The notes beneath the pieces are model-generated. The model was not told the DNA's origin and did no database searches. It saw only the letters and a program-made list of their open reading frames with translations. Shown here piece after piece: positions 31,207-38,190 of a stretch of DNA of 64,000 bases (the stretch's first letter is position 1; each line of letters starts with the position of its first letter). Location of the stretch: positions 62,001-126,000 of the forward strand of contig JBGTLA010000095.1 in the NCBI GenBank assembly GCA_041744375.1. The letters run 5' to 3'. The stretch is from JBGTLA01 sp041744375 (GTDB lineage Bacteria; Actinomycetota; Acidimicrobiia; Spongiisociales; ZC4RG35). A program made the translations under genes and the position numbers.

Positions 31207-32877
31207 ATGACCGTGCCCGCCCTCACCACCGACCTCTGGTGGAAGAACGCCGTCTTCTACTGTCTGGACGTCGAAACCTATCTCGACTCGAACAACGACG
31301 GGCACGGCGATTTCCCGGGACTGACCCGCCAGCTGGGATACATCAGAAGTCTGGGGGTGACGTGCATATGGCTGATGCCCTTCTATCCCACTCCCAACCG
31401 CGACGACGGCTACGACGTCGCCGACTATTACGGGGTGGATCCCCGCTTGGGGACGCTCGGCGATTTCGTCGTCATGCTCCGCCAAGCTCGGGAGCTGGGC
31501 ATGAAGGTGATCGTCGACCTTGTCGTCAACCACACGTCCGACCAACATCGATGGTTCCAGGAGGCCCGTTCCGATCGAGAATCCGAATATCGGGACTTCT
31601 ACGTGTGGCGCGACGAGCCGGTCGAAGACGCCGAGCTGCCCCTCATGTTCCCGGAGGTGGAGGACAGCGTGTGGACGTGGGACGAGACAGCGGGCCAGTA
31701 CTATCTCCACCACTTCTTCTCCCATCAGCCCGACCTCAACATCACCAACCCGGCCGTGTGGGCGGAGATCGAAAAGATCGCCGGTTTCTGGCTGGAGTTG
31801 GGGGTGGACGGGTTCCGGGTGGATGCCGTCCCGCTCATCTTGGCCACCGGCGGACTGAATTGTGAGGTCGACCTCGATCCCCATGACCTCTTGGTCGATC
31901 TCCGTTCGTTCGCTCAGCGCCGACGGGGCGACGTCCTCTTGCTCGGTGAGGTCGACGTCACGCCGAAGGAGAGCGCCAGGTACTTCGGGGAAGGGACCCA
32001 GCTCAACATGCTGTTCAACTTCCCTCTCAACCAGGCCTTGTACCTTGCTCTTGCCCGCAGAGACGCGGGGCCGCTGGTGGAGGCGATCGAGGCCACCCCG
32101 GACCCTCCACCCGACTCGCAGTGGGGGACGTTCGTCCGCAATCACGACGAGCTGAACCTCGGCCAACTGAGCAACGATGAACGCAGCGAGGTGTTCGAGG
32201 CGTTCGGGCCCGAAGACGAGATGCAGATCTTCGGTCGGGGACTGCGCCGCCGCCTCCCTTCCATGCTCGAGGGGGACGGAACGAGGATTCGACTCGTCTA
32301 CAGCCTCCTGTTCACTCTCCCCGGTGCACCCGTGCTCTTCTACGGAGAGGAGATCGGAATGTCCGCCAACCTCGATATTCCCGGAAGGCTGAGCGTGAGG
32401 ACGCCCATGCAGTGGACGGCCGAAGAGTCGGCCGGATTCTCCGACGTCGACCCGGCGAGTCTGTGTCGTCCCCTCCCGGGCGGTGAGTACGGCCCGCCCC
32501 AGGTCAACGTGGCCGATCAGGTAGACGACCCCGACTCACTTCTCGAGTGGATGAAGTCGGCCATCACTCGACGCCGACGCTCTCCGGAGTTCGGCTGGGG
32601 TGAGCCGCGGGTCCTCGAGACGTCGATCCCGCAGGTTCTCGCTCATCGATGTGACTGGCAAGGCCGTATCGGGGTGGCGGTTCACAATCTCGACGGTGAA
32701 AGCCACACGGTCCGAATCGAGACCGGAGGCGATCCCGGCGATCTAGAGGTGACATTCGGTGGGAACAGCGACACGGTGGAGGTGGACGACGGCGCCCTGG
32801 TGGTGCACCTCGAGCCGTATGGTCACCGTTGGTTGGGTCAAGGCACCGCGTGGGAGGGCGGCCACCGGGGAGTTTGA
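31207..32877 (+). CDS. GH13 alpha-amylase-family enzyme, trehalose-synthase-like
   Basis: A cytoplasmic protein of 556 residues with the GH13 barrel opening WWKNAVFYCLDVETYLDSN and GDFPGLTRQL. The catalytic Asp is in GFRVDAVP, the acid/base Glu in LLGEVDV and the stabilising Asp in VRNHDEL; DLVVNHTSDQH is conserved region I. The N-terminus and the long loop with EVEDSVWTWDE resemble trehalose synthases (maltose–trehalose isomerases), which are usually a little longer, so a related glucosidase is possible. No trehalose kinase or GlgE lies beside it. A perfect stress promoter suggests induced osmoprotectant metabolism. Confidence 0.8.
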   Translation: MTVPALTTDLWWKNAVFYCLDVETYLDSNNDGHGDFPGLTRQLGYIRSLGVTCIWLMPFYPTPNRDDGYDVADYYGVDPRLGTLGDFVVMLRQARELGMKVIVDLVVNHTSDQHRWFQEARSDRESEYRDFYVWRDEPVEDAELPLMFPEVEDSVWTWDETAGQYYLHHFFSHQPDLNITNPAVWAEIEKIAGFWLELGVDGFRVDAVPLILATGGLNCEVDLDPHDLLVDLRSFAQRRRGDVLLLGEVDVTPKESARYFGEGTQLNMLFNFPLNQALYLALARRDAGPLVEAIEATPDPPPDSQWGTFVRNHDELNLGQLSNDERSEVFEAFGPEDEMQIFGRGLRRRLPSMLEGDGTRIRLVYSLLFTLPGAPVLFYGEEIGMSANLDIPGRLSVRTPMQWTAEESAGFSDVDPASLCRPLPGGEYGPPQVNVADQVDDPDSLLEWMKSAITRRRRSPEFGWGEPRVLETSIPQVLAHRCDWQGRIGVAVHNLDGESHTVRIETGGDPGDLEVTFGGNSDTVEVDDGALVVHLEPYGHRWLGQGTAWEGGHRGV

Positions 32878-32896
32878 AGTGCGGAGAGGCGGGTAA
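32872..32896 (+). promoter_or_regulatory. SigB/SigF-type promoter of the rhodopsin-transducer homologue
   Basis: GTTT (32872–32875), 15-base spacer, GGGTAA (32891–32896). It starts within the last codons of the GH13 gene. Predicted start near 32903, so the message is nearly leaderless before the ATG at 32906. Confidence 0.7.
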
Positions 32897-32905
32897 CGGG
32901 TTCAC

Positions 32906-33298
32906 ATGGACCTGTCATCCCAGGCTGTCGGGCATCGACGCTGGGTCATACCCGAGGGATACATACCCGAGCACAGCACCGGCCCCGAGCCGGAGATGAC
33001 CAGCCACGAGACGGCCTGCATACTCAACAGTGGCGCCGTGGATGCCAAGGTCCAGGTGACGCTCTTTTTCGACGACCGAGAGCCGGTTGGGCCGTACGAA
33101 GTAGTGGTGGGGGCTCGGCGCACACTCCACCTCCGGTTCAACGACCTGGAAAGGCCCGAGGCGGTGCCGAAGGGAACCGATTTCGCCTCGATCATCGAAG
33201 CGGACCAGCCGATCGTCGTTCAGCACACTCGCCTCGACTCCCGGCAGGCCGAGAACGCTTTGTTGAGCACCATGGCCTTCCCGGTTGCCGAGACGTGA
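32906..33298 (+). CDS. Sensory-rhodopsin-transducer (ASRT) family protein
   Basis: A protein of 130 residues closely following the Anabaena sensory rhodopsin transducer family: RRWVIPEGYIPEHSTGPEPE, MTSHETACILN, DREPVGPYEVVVGARRTLHL and IVVQHTRLDSRQAENALLST. The family is a soluble beta-sandwich tetramer. In Anabaena it binds the rhodopsin and DNA; most homologues occur in organisms without that rhodopsin and may bind small carbohydrates or metabolites. No opsin gene is in this window. The position after a GH13 enzyme and before an SDR fits a sugar-related role (inference). It overlaps the SDR start. Confidence 0.9.
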   Translation: MDLSSQAVGHRRWVIPEGYIPEHSTGPEPEMTSHETACILNSGAVDAKVQVTLFFDDREPVGPYEVVVGARRTLHLRFNDLERPEAVPKGTDFASIIEADQPIVVQHTRLDSRQAENALLSTMAFPVAET

Positions 33299-34314
33299 TG
33301 CCTGCCCGCAAACCGGAGGTCGTGGTCGTGACCGGTGCCACTTCCGGTGTCGGGCGGGCCGTGGCCAGGCTGTTCGCAGCCGAGGGCTGGCGCGTGGGTT
33401 TGCTGGCACGCCATGACGACGGTCTGGAGGCAACGGCCCAAGAGTTGAGAGAAGCGGGGGCTGCGGTCATGGCCGTTTCCACCGACGTGGCCGATGCCGA
33501 CGCAGTCGAAGAGGCCGCCCGCCAGGTCGAAGAGGTGTTGGGGCCCATCGACGTTTGGATCAACAACGCCATGACGACGGTGTTCTCCTTTGCCGTCGAC
33601 ATCGAGCCGGACGAGTTTCGACGCGCCACCGAAGTCACCTACCTGGGGACGGTGTGGGGGACCCAGACGGCTTTGCGGCGGATGTTGGCGAGAAACCAGG
33701 GAACCATCATCCAAGTTGGGTCGGCCCTGGCCTATCGGGGCATACCTCTCCAGTCGGCCTACTGCGGAGCGAAACACGCCATGATCGGATACACCGACTC
33801 CGTGCGCAGCGAACTCCTTCACTCCGGCTCGAACGTTCACATCGGCATGGTGCAACTCTCGGCAGTCAACACACCCCAATTCTCGCACTGTAGGTCCAGG
33901 TTCGACCGCCATCCCCAGCCGGTTCCACCCATCTACACCCCAGAACTAGCGGCGAAGTCCGTCCATCTGGCCGTGACCCAGCGGCGCCGAGAGGTGTACC
34001 TCGGATTCCCCGCCTACAAGACGATCATCGGCAACAAGATCGCCCCGGGCATCGTCGATCGCTATTTGGGCGCTTTCGGAGTCGACGGCCAACTGAGCGA
34101 ATTGCCACCTGACCCCGCCAACGCGGAGGGCAACCTCTTCGAGCCGATACCGGGAGACCGAGGAGCCGAAGGGATCTTTGGAGACCGAACCCGAGGGTCG
34201 AGCCCGCTCTTGTGGGCGAGCCGCCATCGCCGACCGCTGCTGACACTCGGCGCGACCCTCCTGGGAGCCATCGGTTCTGTGGTATCTCGGCGGGTGCTCC
34301 CAACCGACAACTGA
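33298..34314 (+). CDS. Short-chain dehydrogenase/reductase (extended SDR)
   Basis: An NAD(P)-dependent oxidoreductase of 338 residues. It has the Rossmann motif VVVTGATSGVGRAVARLFAA, the NNA of INNAMTTVF, the catalytic Ser in IIQVGSALAYRG and YCGAKHAM (Tyr-x3-Lys). The C-terminal 90 residues extend beyond a classical SDR and end with a hydrophobic stretch (RPLLTLGATLLGAIGSVVSR) that may tether it to the membrane. Start overlaps the previous stop (TGATG), so it is in the ASRT transcript. Substrate unknown. Confidence 0.86.
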   Translation: MPARKPEVVVVTGATSGVGRAVARLFAAEGWRVGLLARHDDGLEATAQELREAGAAVMAVSTDVADADAVEEAARQVEEVLGPIDVWINNAMTTVFSFAVDIEPDEFRRATEVTYLGTVWGTQTALRRMLARNQGTIIQVGSALAYRGIPLQSAYCGAKHAMIGYTDSVRSELLHSGSNVHIGMVQLSAVNTPQFSHCRSRFDRHPQPVPPIYTPELAAKSVHLAVTQRRREVYLGFPAYKTIIGNKIAPGIVDRYLGAFGVDGQLSELPPDPANAEGNLFEPIPGDRGAEGIFGDRTRGSSPLLWASRHRRPLLTLGATLLGAIGSVVSRRVLPTDN

Positions 34315-34350
34315 CCGCCATTACGTGTTCGACACCAGGAGGGACGAGCC

Positions 34351-34611
34351 ATGCCCGGAAAAAAGACACCGGGACCCAGCGTCAAGGACGATCGACGTTA
34401 CGAAGCTCTCCGACGTGAGGGAGCGAGCAAGGAAAAGGCGGCTCGCATCGCCAACACCGACCCCAAAGAGGCCGGTCGGAAGGGTGGGGGTTCGCCGCCC
34501 TACGAAGAGTGGACCAGAGAGGAACTCTACGAACGAGCCAAGGAGATCGGCATCGCCGGGCGGTCGGGGATGTCGAAGAGCCAACTCATCTCCGAGCTGC
34601 GCGATCACTGA
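34351..34611 (+). CDS. Small basic Rho-N/SAP-like protein
   Basis: A protein of 86 residues: basic N-terminus MPGKKTPGPSVKDDRRYEAL, a KEKAARIAN segment with AGRKGG, and a C-terminal helical Rho-N-like domain EWTREELYERAKEIGIAGRS with MSKSQLISELRD. Such proteins are found among stress-associated genes in actinobacteria and may bind nucleic acid. Start follows CAGGAGGGA. Confidence 0.75.
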   Translation: MPGKKTPGPSVKDDRRYEALRREGASKEKAARIANTDPKEAGRKGGGSPPYEEWTREELYERAKEIGIAGRSGMSKSQLISELRDH

Positions 34612-34626
34612 ACCCAAACGTGCCCT

Positions 34627-34872
34627 TCAGCCGTGGGGACCTTCCGGGGGCGGTTCCTGCCGGTAGTCGTCATCGGTCTCTAGGCGGTCCGTGTCCGCAG
34701 AAGGGTCAATCAGCTCGTCCTCTTCCTCGGATAGGGGCTGTAACGGGCCGGCTTGCTCGGTGGGCCGGCCGTCGTTGGTGCGCCACTGCTTCGCCCGAGG
34801 GCCGAACCAGGTGATGGCGGCCACCACCAAAGCAACCACGAGAGCGATGAGTATCAGCTGGGGGACGTCCAT
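34627..34872 (-). CDS. Small single-helix membrane protein with acidic tail
   Basis: A protein of 81 residues: one N-terminal membrane helix (VPQLILIALVVALVVAAITW) then FGPRAKQWR and an acidic, disordered tail rich in Glu, Asp and Pro. Function unknown. The ATG at 34872 lies just after a perfect stress promoter, giving an almost leaderless message; an upstream open extension crosses that promoter and is rejected. Confidence 0.65.
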   Translation of the reverse strand: MDVPQLILIALVVALVVAAITWFGPRAKQWRTNDGRPTEQAGPLQPLSEEEDELIDPSADTDRLETDDDYRQEPPPEGPHG

Positions 34873-34881
34873 TCCTGAAAG

Positions 34882-34907
34882 ATACCCCGTCGGGCACATC
34901 GAGAAAC
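34882..34907 (-). promoter_or_regulatory. SigB/SigF-type promoter of the small membrane protein
   Basis: Minus strand GTTT (34907–34904), 16-base spacer, GGGTAT (34887–34882), an exact match. Predicted start near 34875, about 3 bases before the ATG. Confidence 0.72.
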
Positions 34908-34917
34908 CTACCCGCCG

Positions 34918-34943
34918 GTTTGGTAGCCTCGGAGGAGGGGTAT
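34918..34943 (+). promoter_or_regulatory. SigB/SigF-type promoter of the glycine-zipper stress protein
   Basis: GTTT (34918–34921), 16-base spacer, GGGTAT (34938–34943). Predicted start near 34950, before the ATG at 34956. The −35 elements of this promoter and the divergent one are 10 bases apart, nearly the same layout as at 21835–21895. Confidence 0.74.
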
Positions 34944-34955
34944 CAGGAGCGCAGT

Positions 34956-35612
34956 ATGAGCGACGGCGACAGAAGCAAGAGCAACAGAGATGGCATCGGG
35001 GCCCATGAGGACGCCGAGGAGCGAGATCACGTCCAGGATCCGGGCCTAATCGAGGAGGGAGAAGCAGCCGAGTTGGCGTCCGAAGAAGAGGAATTGGTTG
35101 AGACCCCGCACGCGGTGGTTGCCACCGTCGACGACATGGAGAAGGCCCGGGTGCTGATCGAGGACCTCGAGGAGCACGGGGTGCCACCTCGATCGATCAC
35201 ACTCCTGGGGGACACAGTGGAACCGGGGTCGGCCGGCCGGCGCGACGAGGTGGAGGCCGGAGCCTTCTCAGAACTGGCCAAGTCTGTGCTCGCCGGGGCA
35301 GCGGTGGGCGCCTTGGTGGGAGGGTTCTTGGGGGCCCTTATCAGTTTGATCTTTCCGGACGCGGCCATCTGGGTGGCGGTCGGACTGGGGGCGGTGTTCG
35401 GAGCGGGAGTCGGTGGTGCTGCCGGAGGGATGTCGGTGGCCAAGTACTCCTCGCGGGCACGAATCGAGACATACACGGAGGTGCAGGAAGGGGTGATCGC
35501 CGTCGGCGTCGACCACGCCGACGCCGACGTCGTCGCCGCCGCCGAGGAAATCATGCATCGCCACGGCGTCCGTGACGTGACCACAGGAACCCGCGGAGAC
35601 TTCTCGTCTTGA
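34956..35612 (+). CDS. Glycine-zipper membrane stress protein
   Basis: A protein of 218 residues. After a charged N-terminus of 50 residues comes an alpha/beta unit (PHAVVATVDDMEKARVLIED, LEEHGVPPRSITLLGD) like that of general stress protein 17M/YflT. Two Gly/Ala-rich hydrophobic segments follow (AGAAVGALVGGFLGALISLI and VAVGLGAVFGAGVGGAAGGM), then a second alpha/beta unit ending RHGVRDVTTGTRGDFSS. It probably inserts in the membrane. Role unknown; the stress promoter agrees with the family. Confidence 0.72.
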   Translation: MSDGDRSKSNRDGIGAHEDAEERDHVQDPGLIEEGEAAELASEEEELVETPHAVVATVDDMEKARVLIEDLEEHGVPPRSITLLGDTVEPGSAGRRDEVEAGAFSELAKSVLAGAAVGALVGGFLGALISLIFPDAAIWVAVGLGAVFGAGVGGAAGGMSVAKYSSRARIETYTEVQEGVIAVGVDHADADVVAAAEEIMHRHGVRDVTTGTRGDFSS

Positions 35613-35919
35613 TGCGCTCGGTCTGATCCCCCTCCGGTTCCCTGAGGGGCCCCCCTCCCTTCCCCTTTCGGGGCAAAGGACGATGCGCGTTCGGCTGTGG
35701 GGGCGAGAAACTGGGCCGTCTCGCCCGCTGGAGAGGTTGTCAGGCCCCACGCTGACGGGGCGGATCGTGACAACGTATCATGGCCCAGTCCTGGGTGGCG
35801 TTGAATAACAAAGGAAGCCCGAACGCAGCTCGGCAGAGTCCCTGGTAGGAGGACTGGAGTCGCCGGCTGGAACGGACTATTCAACACTGCCCGATGGCCC
35901 GCGACCGGTTGGAGTTGGG
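35613..35919. other. Intergenic region of about 300 bp upstream of the antiporter
   Basis: No gene seen. The sequence has several short G/C-rich dyads and could form structure before the antiporter, but I could not match it to a known riboswitch, including the c-di-AMP (ydaO) class that often controls K+ transporters. Confidence 0.35.
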
Positions 35920-37542
35920 ATGGAGTTTGGCGTGTTCGAGCGGGTCGCTGCGGTGCTGGCGGCGTGTGTGGCTGCCGGTGCCCTGGCCATGCTGCTCCGA
36001 CAGCCGCTCATCGTCGGCCTCATAGCCGCCGGCATTGCCGTCGGGCCCGAAGTCCTGGGCCTGGTGGAGTCCACATCGGAGATCCAACTGCTGGCCAAGA
36101 TCGGGATCTCGTTGTTGCTGTTCGTGGTCGGCCTCAAGCTCGACGTGCGGCTCGTGCGCCGGCTCGGTCCAGTCGCTCTGGCCGCCGGGCTCGGTCAGGT
36201 GGCCTTCACTTCGATCATCGGGTATGTGATCGCCATCGCCCTCGGCTTCGACGTCGTATCGGCCATCTACATCGCAGTCGCACTCACGTTCTCGTCGACG
36301 ATCATCATCGTCAAGTTGCTCACCGACAAGCGCGAGCTCGACCATTTGCACGGGCGGATCGCCATCGGTTTCTTGATCGTCCAGGACATCGTGGTGGTAC
36401 TGGCCATGATCGGTATCACGGCTGCCGGCGGAGCAGGAGATCAGTCCAGCCTGGTGGCGGAGATCGGGGGAGTGGTTCTTCGTGGCTTGGTGCTGTTGGC
36501 GCTGGTGGTCCTGGTTGGCCGGTACGTGGCCCCTCGCATCACCCATCTGCTGGCCCGACAGGCAGAATTGTTGGTGCTGGCGGCGGTGGCGTGGGCGGTG
36601 TCACTGGCGGCCGTGTCGATCTTGTTGGGCTTCAGCGAGGAGGTGGGCGCGTTTCTGGCCGGGATGTCGCTGGCGTCCACCGAGTATCGGGAGGCAATCA
36701 GCGGCCGGCTGTCCACCTTGAGGGACTTCTTATTGGTTTTCTTCTTCATAGAGCTGGGGACCAACTTCGACCTGTCGTCGGCAGCCGAGCAACTGCCGGC
36801 GGCGATCACCTTCTCGCTGTTCGTTCTGATCGGAAACCCCATCATCGTGATGGTCATTCTCGGTGTGATGCGATACCGCAAGCGGGTGTCGTTCAAAGCC
36901 GGGTTGACGGTGGCGCAGATCAGCGAGTTCAGCCTCATCCTGGTCGCTCTGGGGGTGGCCCAGGGCCAAATCGGTAGCGATGTCCTCGGGCTCGTCACCG
37001 CGGTCGGCCTGATAACCATCGCCGCTTCCACCTACCTCATCTACGGATCGGACAGCATCTATGAGAGGATCGAGCCGCTGCTCCGCCCCTTCGAGCGGAA
37101 GGGTGCCCGTGACTTCGACTTCGACGTGGCGAGCATCGAGCCCGAGGTCATCGTGTTGGGGCTGGGCCGTCTCGGGTCGACGGTCGTGTCGGAGCTGTTG
37201 GAGCGGAGCTACGACGTGTTGGGAGTCGACTTCGACCCGCGCAGCGTTCAGTCCGATCACTGGGACCTGCCGGTGTTGTACGGCGATGCCGAAGACCCCG
37301 ACCTGCCGGAGGCGTTGCCCATGACGCGTGTGCGGTGGGTCATCAGCACGATTCGCGAGGACACCACCAGCCGACACATCATCTCGGCGTTCCGCCGTCA
37401 CGGGTACGAGGGCAAGATCGTGGTCAGCTCCGACGACCCCGCCACCGCGGTTCAAATGGAAAGCGCCGGAGCCGACGCCGCCCTCCTCCCCCTCCCGGTG
37501 GCCGCCCGCAGCCTCATTGAGATGATCCATCAGGCCGACTGA
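35920..37542 (+). CDS. CPA2-family K+/H+ antiporter with TrkA-N domain (KefB-like)
   Basis: A membrane protein of 540 residues. About twelve helices span residues 1–375 (for example MLLRQPLIVGLIAAGIAVGP and ALTFSSTIIIVKLLTDKREL, the unwound helix of CPA2 exchangers, with FLIVQDIVVV carrying the ion-binding Asp). A cytoplasmic Rossmann-type RCK/TrkA-N domain (about 405–520) follows, with VIVLGLGRLGSTVVSELLER and VLGVDFDPR, a nucleotide-binding site that gates transport. It probably exports K+ (or Na+) in exchange for protons. Confidence 0.9.
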   Translation: MEFGVFERVAAVLAACVAAGALAMLLRQPLIVGLIAAGIAVGPEVLGLVESTSEIQLLAKIGISLLLFVVGLKLDVRLVRRLGPVALAAGLGQVAFTSIIGYVIAIALGFDVVSAIYIAVALTFSSTIIIVKLLTDKRELDHLHGRIAIGFLIVQDIVVVLAMIGITAAGGAGDQSSLVAEIGGVVLRGLVLLALVVLVGRYVAPRITHLLARQAELLVLAAVAWAVSLAAVSILLGFSEEVGAFLAGMSLASTEYREAISGRLSTLRDFLLVFFFIELGTNFDLSSAAEQLPAAITFSLFVLIGNPIIVMVILGVMRYRKRVSFKAGLTVAQISEFSLILVALGVAQGQIGSDVLGLVTAVGLITIAASTYLIYGSDSIYERIEPLLRPFERKGARDFDFDVASIEPEVIVLGLGRLGSTVVSELLERSYDVLGVDFDPRSVQSDHWDLPVLYGDAEDPDLPEALPMTRVRWVISTIREDTTSRHIISAFRRHGYEGKIVVSSDDPATAVQMESAGADAALLPLPVAARSLIEMIHQAD

Positions 37543-37680
37543 GCGCCAAGACGACTGGAGCCTGCCGGCGTTCGCCGGGGTCAAGAAGTGACTAGTCCTT
37601 CGTTGCGATTTCGTGATGGACCCGCAGTTGTGGCCGGGAACCGCCGATGGATACACGTAGGAACACAAGGAGTGGAAACA

Positions 37681-37863
37681 ATGCTGTTAGTCAAGAAGGC
37701 GCCGGGGCGTCGACCGACCACCTGCCAACACCCCCGCACCATCAAGACTGTGAATGCCGGCTTGGAGCGCACCGTGTGCGAGGTGTGCCGAGAGGTGACT
37801 GTGGCCGTCAAGGCTCCCGGCGACCCCGGCACCCTCTTCCGGGTCAAGCGCCTCGCCGACTGA
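37681..37863 (+). CDS. Small Cys-containing protein, unknown
   Basis: A basic protein of 60 residues, MLLVKKAPGRRPTTCQHPRT, then VNAGLERTVCEVCREVTVAV. The C-x-H…C-x2-C pattern could bind zinc. Start follows AGGAGTGG with good spacing. A strong hairpin follows the stop by 21 bases, so it is a single-gene transcript. Not recognised. Confidence 0.55.
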   Translation: MLLVKKAPGRRPTTCQHPRTIKTVNAGLERTVCEVCREVTVAVKAPGDPGTLFRVKRLAD

Positions 37864-37884
37864 TTGGTATCGACCGGCTCGACT

Positions 37885-37914
37885 ATTCAACCCCGTCCCG
37901 AGACGGGGTTGAAT
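37885..37914 (+). terminator. Strong hairpin terminator
   Basis: A perfect 13-bp stem, ATTCAACCCCGTC / GACGGGGTTGAAT, closed by a CCGA loop. It lies 21 bases after the small Cys-containing gene. No T-run follows, as is common in high-GC actinobacteria. Confidence 0.72.
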
Positions 37915-37982
37915 CGCGTCCCGCCGGCGATGCCGGGCCGGTGTTGAAGCCGAATCGGGCGGCGGCGATGGGTGGATAAGAT

Positions 37983-38079
37983 GGCGCGCAAATAGAGCTC
38001 GTGCCGTCTGGTCTCCTCCAGCCACAACGCCTGGTGTTGAGCAGAAATCGCAGCACGATGGCTCACCTATTTGCCCGCC
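37983..38079. repeat. Imperfect ~97-bp inverted-repeat element
   Basis: Outer arms GGCGCGCAAATAG (37983–37995) and CTATTTGCCCGCC (38067–38079) match at 12 of 13 positions. The pairing continues inward with AGC/GCT and TCGTGC/GCACGA (37999–38004 with 38053–38058). Two small stem-loops (CTGG/CCAG and CAAC/GTTG) lie between. The heptamer TAAGATG occurs at 37977–37983 and again at 38083–38089, like a short flanking duplication. It could be a miniature inverted-repeat element or a branched RNA leader of the next gene. Confidence 0.5.
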
Positions 38080-38190
38080 CTCTAAGATGCGCCCCACAGC
38101 CACCGGCCGGCGGAGGCCAAACCTCCCGGCGCTCCCGAGCGCAGGAAACCGTCCGGTCGCAGACGAGATGAAGGGATACCCCGGTTGTCA

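Noticed and set aside
30595..32166. A 523-codon minus-strand frame opposite the cytochrome c and GH13 genes
   Set aside because: Antisense shadow: both plus-strand products have catalytic or heme motifs and a well-placed promoter.
32906..33298. A rhodopsin-based light-sensing system because of the ASRT homologue
   Set aside because: No opsin is encoded in the window and most ASRT-family proteins occur without one.
35613..35919. A c-di-AMP (ydaO) riboswitch before the K+/H+ antiporter
   Set aside because: The conserved sequence blocks of that riboswitch class could not be found.
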